Under the pieces are notes generated by a model. It worked only from the letters and a program-made list of their open reading frames with translations, did no database searches and was not told where the DNA came from. The position numbers and the translations under genes are program-made. A DNA stretch of 11,786 bases from an uncultured Peptococcaceae bacterium. GTDB lineage: Bacteria; Bacillota; Desulfotomaculia; Desulfotomaculales; Desulfocucumaceae. This document shows, piece by piece, positions 7,277 through 11,786 of this stretch (its first letter is position 1; every line of letters begins with the position of its first letter). Where the stretch lies: positions 1 to 11,786 of the forward strand of contig CATZDY010000082.1 in assembly GCA_958417755.1 (NCBI GenBank). The letters run 5' to 3'.

Positions 7277-7331
7277 TTTCTATTTTTCTTGCCCAATGAT
7301 TGTCTATTGCATTGAACAAGAAAAATAGAAA
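7277..7331. repeat. Perfect 15-bp inverted repeat with 25-bp loop
   Basis: The arms TTTCTATTTTTCTTG (7277-7291) and CAAGAAAAATAGAAA (7317-7331) are perfectly complementary. Inside the loop, CAATG (7294-7298) and CATTG (7310-7314) can also pair. It lies between the cohesin gene and the SLH/DUF4430 gene. It has no proper T-tail on either strand, so it looks like an RNA stem or a protein-binding palindrome rather than a simple terminator. Confidence 0.7.
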
Positions 7332-7344
7332 GCAATATTTAAGC

Positions 7345-7376
7345 AGATCAGCGGCGGTCCAAGACCGCCACCATCT
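7345..7376 (-). terminator. GC-rich hairpin after the cohesin-SLH gene, probable weak terminator
   Basis: GGCGGTC (7353-7359) and GACCGCC (7363-7369) form a perfect 7-bp stem with a CAA loop, extended outward by further pairs including AGAT/ATCT. It follows the cohesin gene stop codon by about 30 bases. The minus-strand tail (GCTTAAATATTGC) is poor in T, so it may attenuate or protect the mRNA 3' end rather than fully terminate. Confidence 0.5.
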
Positions 7377-7406
7377 GTCTGTTCTATCCGCCTGATTTGC
7401 TGCAAA

Positions 7407-8669
7407 CTATTGCGCATTGGTTCCGGCTTTTACAAATTGTTGGTAAGCCCAATGGCTGGCATCCAAATCCGACCATGTGGGGGGATTTGTTGTGGGCGCT
7501 CCATTATCCGTACGGTTTAACATCTTGTTGATTACTGTGACCACTTCTGCCCGGGTAATATTTTGATCCGGTTTAAATGATCCGTCTTGATACCCATTCA
7601 TCCAGCCTTGGTTTTCCACTGCCTTGATTTGCTCCTTAGCCCAATGGCTGCTGGTATCAGAAAAGCTTTCTCCCGAAGTAGTACTGCTGTTTTGAATGAA
7701 TTTTGCTACCATGGAGGCGAATTCCGCCCGGGTAATATATTGATTGGGACGGAAGGTATTGTCACTATACCCATTGATCAGATTTTCATGTTGCAAGATA
7801 CCCAAAGCTTGGTAAAACCAATCCTGGGCGTTCACATCTGTGAAGGATATGGTGGCGCTAGGTGCATTGGGATTTTTATGCTTCAATAAAGCCGCAAAAA
7901 TGCTGGCCACTTCCGCCCGGGTGATATAGGCATCCGGCCGGATGGTTCCATCTTCATACCCTGTCAAATAAGCGTATTGACTGGTTTGATCCAACAGACT
8001 CATGGGGTTAGAGGATTTCTCTGGTTTTGTTACTGATACTTCATCTGTTGGGGTTTCATCCTTGTTGTTCAAATCTTCTTTATTTTCATCATCTTTTGTG
8101 TTTGTATCTTTTTTAGTATTGGAGCTGCCGCCACCGCCACTGCTGCTGCTGCCACCACTGCTACTGCTTTGCATGGTAATGACCCCAGCAACAGCTTGGG
8201 CCGAAACAGTCTCCCCAGCATTGTTTAGCATCTCATCTACTGCAACGCTAATCTTGGCTTCACCTTTGGCATTATTCTTTATGAGAAATGTAACATCCAA
8301 TAACGAACCGTCTTTCGTCAGATCTTCTGGTGTAATATAACCCAAGGTTACTGTATGTTTATCTTCATTATGGTCTACTACAGCCAGTGACCCATCCAGT
8401 ATAGAGCCCTTTTCAGCATCTTTATATTCCAATTTTGCACTGTCATAGGTTAAAGTAAATTGCCCAGCGCCAAAACCAGGGTTATTTTCCAGCTTTAATT
8501 GCAATGTTACTGTATCTCCTGCTTTGGCCTTAACACTATCAAGGGTTACGGTTGCAGCAGACGCCTGGGCATCCTCCATAGGCACAAATCCGAATAATCC
8601 AGAAGCACACAACAGGCTGGCAATCAACATGATGGAAAAGGCCATTTTTTTTCTTGGCAATAACTTCAT
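7407..8669 (-). CDS. Cohesin-SLH anchoring protein (mini-scaffoldin)
   Basis: This 420-residue secreted protein is predicted to tether a dockerin-bearing partner to the cell wall. A signal peptide (1-38, cleavage near QASA) leads into one cohesin-type domain (about 39-167). Cohesin features are VTLDSVKAKAGDTVTL, ENNPGFGAGQFTLTYD, the AEKGSILDG turn and GSLLDVTFLIKN. A Ser/Gly-rich and then charged linker (168-225) precedes SLH repeats with ITRAE in all three copies (about 249, 312 and 371). The array starts with the back half of one repeat and ends with the front half of another (WSDLDASHWAYQQF). It lies 96 bp downstream of the dockerin gene, which makes that protein the natural partner. A GAAAGG motif lies about 14 nt before ATG 8669, longer than usual. 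A TATGAT-like -10 (plus 8701-8706) hints at a weak own promoter. Module calls are firm; the pairing is inference. Confidence 0.88.
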   Translation of the reverse strand: MKLLPRKKMAFSIMLIASLLCASGLFGFVPMEDAQASAATVTLDSVKAKAGDTVTLQLKLENNPGFGAGQFTLTYDSAKLEYKDAEKGSILDGSLAVVDHNEDKHTVTLGYITPEDLTKDGSLLDVTFLIKNNAKGEAKISVAVDEMLNNAGETVSAQAVAGVITMQSSSSGGSSSSGGGGSSNTKKDTNTKDDENKEDLNNKDETPTDEVSVTKPEKSSNPMSLLDQTSQYAYLTGYEDGTIRPDAYITRAEVASIFAALLKHKNPNAPSATISFTDVNAQDWFYQALGILQHENLINGYSDNTFRPNQYITRAEFASMVAKFIQNSSTTSGESFSDTSSHWAKEQIKAVENQGWMNGYQDGSFKPDQNITRAEVVTVINKMLNRTDNGAPTTNPPTWSDLDASHWAYQQFVKAGTNAQ

Positions 8670-8715
8670 GATTTTATCTCAATCCTTTCTTCATTAAAAC
8701 ATCATAGTTTGGTTG

Positions 8716-8754
8716 TCTACCAGCAAAAAAGTTATCAACTCCTTTGCTGGTAGA
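8716..8754 (-). other. Intercistronic hairpin between dockerin and cohesin genes
   Basis: TCTACCAGCAAA (8716-8727) pairs perfectly over 12 bp with TTTGCTGGTAGA (8743-8754). An inner AGTT/AACT stem (8730-8733 with 8737-8740) sits across a 2x2 internal loop. No T-run follows the stem on the minus strand, so it is not a canonical terminator. It may be a partial terminator or an mRNA processing or stability element in a shared transcript. Confidence 0.6.
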
Positions 8755-8765
8755 ACTTCTATCTG

Positions 8766-11700
8766 TTAAAAATTAGGGTTAATTACCGCAATTTCCAATA
8801 TAAACAAAGCATCTGAGCTAGTTACGTTTCCATCCCCATCTATATCAGCCAACAGTATCTCTTCTGGCGAAGCTTCCCGGTGCCCCACAGCGATTTGCAA
8901 GGCATACAAAGCATCACCAGCCGTGACCTTTCCATTGCCATCCAAATCAGCCTTTTCACTACCACTCCATTGACCCAGGGCTTCTTCCGCAGCAACCAAA
9001 ATATCCAAATTATTCACTTTGCTTTTTTGCTCTGCTGTCAATGCTTCATAGTCTTTTCTGGCAGCTTTTACTGGTTTTTGATAAGCTGGGGTAATGGTTG
9101 CAGGAAGAGCATTAATTTGGTTTATCACCAATTCCACAACACTATCATCTCCCAATTGTTCCATTTTTTCTCTGACCAACAGGATTTGGGTGAAAGCTGC
9201 TGTTTTATCAGCCAAAGTATCTTCTTCCAATCCTTGAATGGCAGCCAAAGCTTCTTGAACCTTGGGAGATGTATCCGGCAAGCCAGATTCCTTTATCATG
9301 CGTTTTTGGTCAGCAGCATAGGTGGCCAAATAGGTTTTCCATTCCTCTGATAATCCGGCCTTTACATCGGAAAAATCAAACAGACCTGCTTCACCGGATA
9401 CATAGCGGTCATAGGCAATCAAGGCATGAAGCCCCTGTTGGGTGGCTTTTATCATTGCTTTTTGATCATCCGGCAAATAGCTAAACCCACCATCTGCCCG
9501 TCTAAATTTCATCAAACTGTCATACACACTGGTATTATTTTTAATAAAATCAGGTGTAATGCGGGGATCCATTTGGTGTTGCACCAAAGCTAGAATCACC
9601 TGGGCGGCACTCATACTGTTCACTGTATTCCAAGCAGTAAAATCACCGTTTTCCGTTTGAATCCCGCTTAAATACGTAAGGGCATTCTGTACTGCTTCCC
9701 TGATTTTGGGAGAATCTCCCAAGCTCAAGGCTTGCAGGCACATGGCAGTTTCATCCGGACCCGAAGCGCCAATGGCCCCGGTATCTTTAGCATGTAAGAC
9801 CAGCAATTGATGCAATATCTCTTTTATATCAGCAGAGGAGAAAGCTTTGGAGCTATACCCCGCCAAAACAGTATAAGCCATGTCATTCCATAGGAAGTTT
9901 TTGTCCGGATTTTCTTGCATCTCTTGCAACATGTTTTGCAAGTTTTTCTTCAAGTCATACCCAGCCACTTTGCTGCTATCGTATCCCATGGCTTCCAAGG
10001 CTAAAACAATCCTGGCATAATCCGTATATTGGCTCAGCTTTCCTTCCTTTTCTTTTAGTTCATCAGTCACCAAGGTAAGATAATGAACCTGTTCCTCCAC
10101 AGGCACCTCCACCCCGGCTCGCATCAAAGTAAACATATCCCAATCTGCGGAACCATCGCTAAAGCCCGCATGGAGAGTATTGTTTGCCAGCAAATAAGCG
10201 GCACTGTCCTGCAAATTTTCTTTCAGCTGGCTTATTACTTGATAACTGTTCAAAGCTGATGCCATGGCAAGCATTTGTTTGGTCAAAGGCACCAATACGG
10301 TCCCCATGCCGTAGTCCTTCTCGCTTTCAGCCAAGAAATATTGGTAGCGTTCTCCTTTGGCAGCGATTTTTTGGTCAATGTCTGCTTTGCATGCCTCAGC
10401 AGCTTTAATTTGGGTTTGCAAATAGGTCCATTGATTTTCCGTACAATCCTCTTGGGTCACAGCCTTTGCGGTGGCAAGGGCTTGCTCCAACCCTTCATAG
10501 GCATCCATAAAGTTAAAATCAACAATATCATTCATATCCATGGAAGTTGTATTGGGACCAGTGACAGTAAAGCGAATTTCCAGCACATCACCGCTTTTTA
10601 AAGCACAATCCGCTATTCCTGTGGGCATAAAGGCGCCATTCACTTTATACATCCAGCCACCCCAAGGAGAAGAACCCATAAATTTATATCCATATAATTC
10701 CTGTTCTACCCAACCGATATTTTTTAGAAATCCTTCCTCCAACCCCACAGCGGGAATTTCCTTAGCTGCCAACAGCTGCTGGAGCACTGATTGGGCTGTG
10801 GCCTGCTCATTAATGGCAACAGTTTCCGGCTCAGCCAATAATACAGTTTTCCCCATTTTTACTGGATCCGCTGTAATGGTATCTGTTCGTATTATTACAG
10901 TTACAGTACCTTTGTTTTTCAAATCCGTCATATCGTAAAGAGGATTGTCGCCACTCAGAAAACGATCATAAGCCACCAAAGCGTAATAGGCTTGTTCTGT
11001 AGACATTTGGTTGATATCTGAATCAGGGGTATGCCTAAATCCGCCACCTTCCACATGATAGTCCAACAAAGCAGAAAGGGCGCTGTGGGTTTGACCTTGG
11101 TCATCTGTTTTTACAAACCTCTCGTCCTTCTGGGCGTCTATGCCCAAAGCGGACAGGGCTGTCACCACCTGAGCAGTGCTTTCACAGTTCTCATCACTAT
11201 TTCCCCCTACTGTCACAAAACCGCCATTTGTTAATTGCATTTTTGAAAGGGCTGCCAAAGCCCGCTCAATGGCTGCTTCTACCTCGGGCTTATCTTGGTA
11301 AGGTGCCAAGGCCTGTAAAGCCATGCCTGTTATATCTGGATCAGGGTTACCAGTGTTTAAAGCAAAACCACCCTTTATCCCGTCTTTGTCTACCATTTCC
11401 CTATCCAAAATGTGTTGGATTAGCTTCTCCCTGGTGGTTTGTACTGTTCCCTCTTCTACCTGGGGAATCTCGTACTCAAAGGCATCCAAAGCAAGCAAAG
11501 CGTAAATCGCCCCATTGATCCCTTGCCACACTGTTTTATCAAAATCCCCCAGCTTGGCCAACAGATTATAACCACTGACATTGGTGGGATCTTTGCCAAT
11601 GGCAGTTAAGGCCAATACCACCCGGGAGTACTCCGTATACTTACGATCCCCACTTCCCCCCAGGATTCCTTGTTTTTCTTCCACTGTCTTTTCTAACCGG

Positions 11701-11786
11701 CTATAATATCCCTCAAAATATCCTTCTGGCACAGCATATCCTGCCCTGGCTAATCCCATAACAGCCCATTCGCCGCCTATACTGCT
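8766..11786 (-). CDS. Dockerin-bearing protein with two toroid domains and a DUF4430 domain (5' end outside window)
   Basis: The reading frame is open to the right edge, so the start and presumed signal peptide are missing; 1006 codons are visible. The first visible residues, SSIGGEWAVMGLARAGY, align with residues 281 onward of the SLH/DUF4430 protein, so the internal ATG at 11759 is not the start. Counting from that ATG, the order is toroid 1 (1-280), DUF4430 (about 284-400, with GGWMYKVNG and GIADCALKSGDVLEIRF), helical linker (415-510), toroid 2 (510-797), helices (800-930) and a C-terminal type-I-like dockerin (936-993). The dockerin has two calcium-loop repeats, DLDGNGKVTAGD and DIDGDGNVTSSD. 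As I recall it, transcobalamin ends in a very similar GIADY...DGETIELRL segment. The dockerin should bind the cohesin encoded next door. No glycosidase or carbohydrate-binding module is visible. Corrinoid binding is a hypothesis. Confidence 0.88.
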   Translation of the reverse strand, partial: SSIGGEWAVMGLARAGYAVPEGYFEGYYSRLEKTVEEKQGILGGSGDRKYTEYSRVVLALTAIGKDPTNVSGYNLLAKLGDFDKTVWQGINGAIYALLALDAFEYEIPQVEEGTVQTTREKLIQHILDREMVDKDGIKGGFALNTGNPDPDITGMALQALAPYQDKPEVEAAIERALAALSKMQLTNGGFVTVGGNSDENCESTAQVVTALSALGIDAQKDERFVKTDDQGQTHSALSALLDYHVEGGGFRHTPDSDINQMSTEQAYYALVAYDRFLSGDNPLYDMTDLKNKGTVTVIIRTDTITADPVKMGKTVLLAEPETVAINEQATAQSVLQQLLAAKEIPAVGLEEGFLKNIGWVEQELYGYKFMGSSPWGGWMYKVNGAFMPTGIADCALKSGDVLEIRFTVTGPNTTSMDMNDIVDFNFMDAYEGLEQALATAKAVTQEDCTENQWTYLQTQIKAAEACKADIDQKIAAKGERYQYFLAESEKDYGMGTVLVPLTKQMLAMASALNSYQVISQLKENLQDSAAYLLANNTLHAGFSDGSADWDMFTLMRAGVEVPVEEQVHYLTLVTDELKEKEGKLSQYTDYARIVLALEAMGYDSSKVAGYDLKKNLQNMLQEMQENPDKNFLWNDMAYTVLAGYSSKAFSSADIKEILHQLLVLHAKDTGAIGASGPDETAMCLQALSLGDSPKIREAVQNALTYLSGIQTENGDFTAWNTVNSMSAAQVILALVQHQMDPRITPDFIKNNTSVYDSLMKFRRADGGFSYLPDDQKAMIKATQQGLHALIAYDRYVSGEAGLFDFSDVKAGLSEEWKTYLATYAADQKRMIKESGLPDTSPKVQEALAAIQGLEEDTLADKTAAFTQILLVREKMEQLGDDSVVELVINQINALPATITPAYQKPVKAARKDYEALTAEQKSKVNNLDILVAAEEALGQWSGSEKADLDGNGKVTAGDALYALQIAVGHREASPEEILLADIDGDGNVTSSDALFILEIAVINPNF

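Noticed and set aside
7137..7319. 60-codon minus-strand reading frame whose stop overlaps the ATG of the SLH/DUF4430 gene (ATGA).
   Set aside because: It begins at a TTG with no ribosome binding site, runs through the inverted repeat and junction structure, and its product resembles nothing known to me. The ATGA overlap alone is not enough.
7141..7406. A cobalamin riboswitch, expected if the locus is B12-controlled.
   Set aside because: No B12 box-like segment was found here or in the other gaps. The true 5' end of the cluster is outside the window.
11757..11759. ATG as the start of the dockerin protein.
   Set aside because: The frame is open through to the window edge, and the upstream residues SSIGGEWAV match the interior of the paralogous toroid. 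The gene is cut by the window.

Overview
The window looks like chromosomal DNA of an anaerobic, low-GC member of the Bacillota, most likely class Clostridia. The reasons are its AT-rich intergenic DNA with sigma-A-type promoters, strong AAGGAGG-type ribosome binding sites, a BioY biotin transporter preceded by a Bacillota-like BirA operator candidate, and secreted proteins with S-layer homology (SLH), cohesin and dockerin modules. I cannot name the genus.

Left part (1-3101), small housekeeping and accessory genes. A Crp/Fnr-family regulator starts at a TTG (167-850), behind an extended -10 promoter and a perfect 10-bp palindrome, and ends at an intrinsic terminator. Next comes bioY (1134-1700), with a TTGACA-N17-TATGAT promoter overlapped by a BirA-box-like palindrome. 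A 323-bp non-coding gap with hairpins follows, then a DUF441/UPF0756 membrane protein (2024-2485). A GNAT acetyltransferase (2679-3101) lies on the minus strand with its own promoter and terminators.

Right part (3367-11786), a minus-strand cluster of three large cell-surface genes. In transcription order they are: (C) a dockerin-ended protein running off the right edge of the window, with two alpha/alpha-toroid domains flanking a DUF4430 (transcobalamin-like C-terminal) domain; (B) a small anchor protein with a signal peptide, one cohesin, a Ser/Gly linker and SLH repeats; (A) a 1257-residue protein with a signal peptide, DUF4430, toroid, FIVAR-like helices, a second DUF4430 and C-terminal SLH domains.

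Working model (inference): B sits on the cell wall through its SLH repeats and holds C through cohesin-dockerin pairing, while A attaches directly through its own SLH repeats. Toroid plus DUF4430 is the two-domain plan of vertebrate intrinsic factor and transcobalamin. The cluster may therefore be a cell-surface ligand-capture assembly, possibly for corrinoids, built with cellulosome-type parts but with no glycosidase or carbohydrate-binding module in view. The regulator and bioY at the left end have no visible functional link to this cluster.
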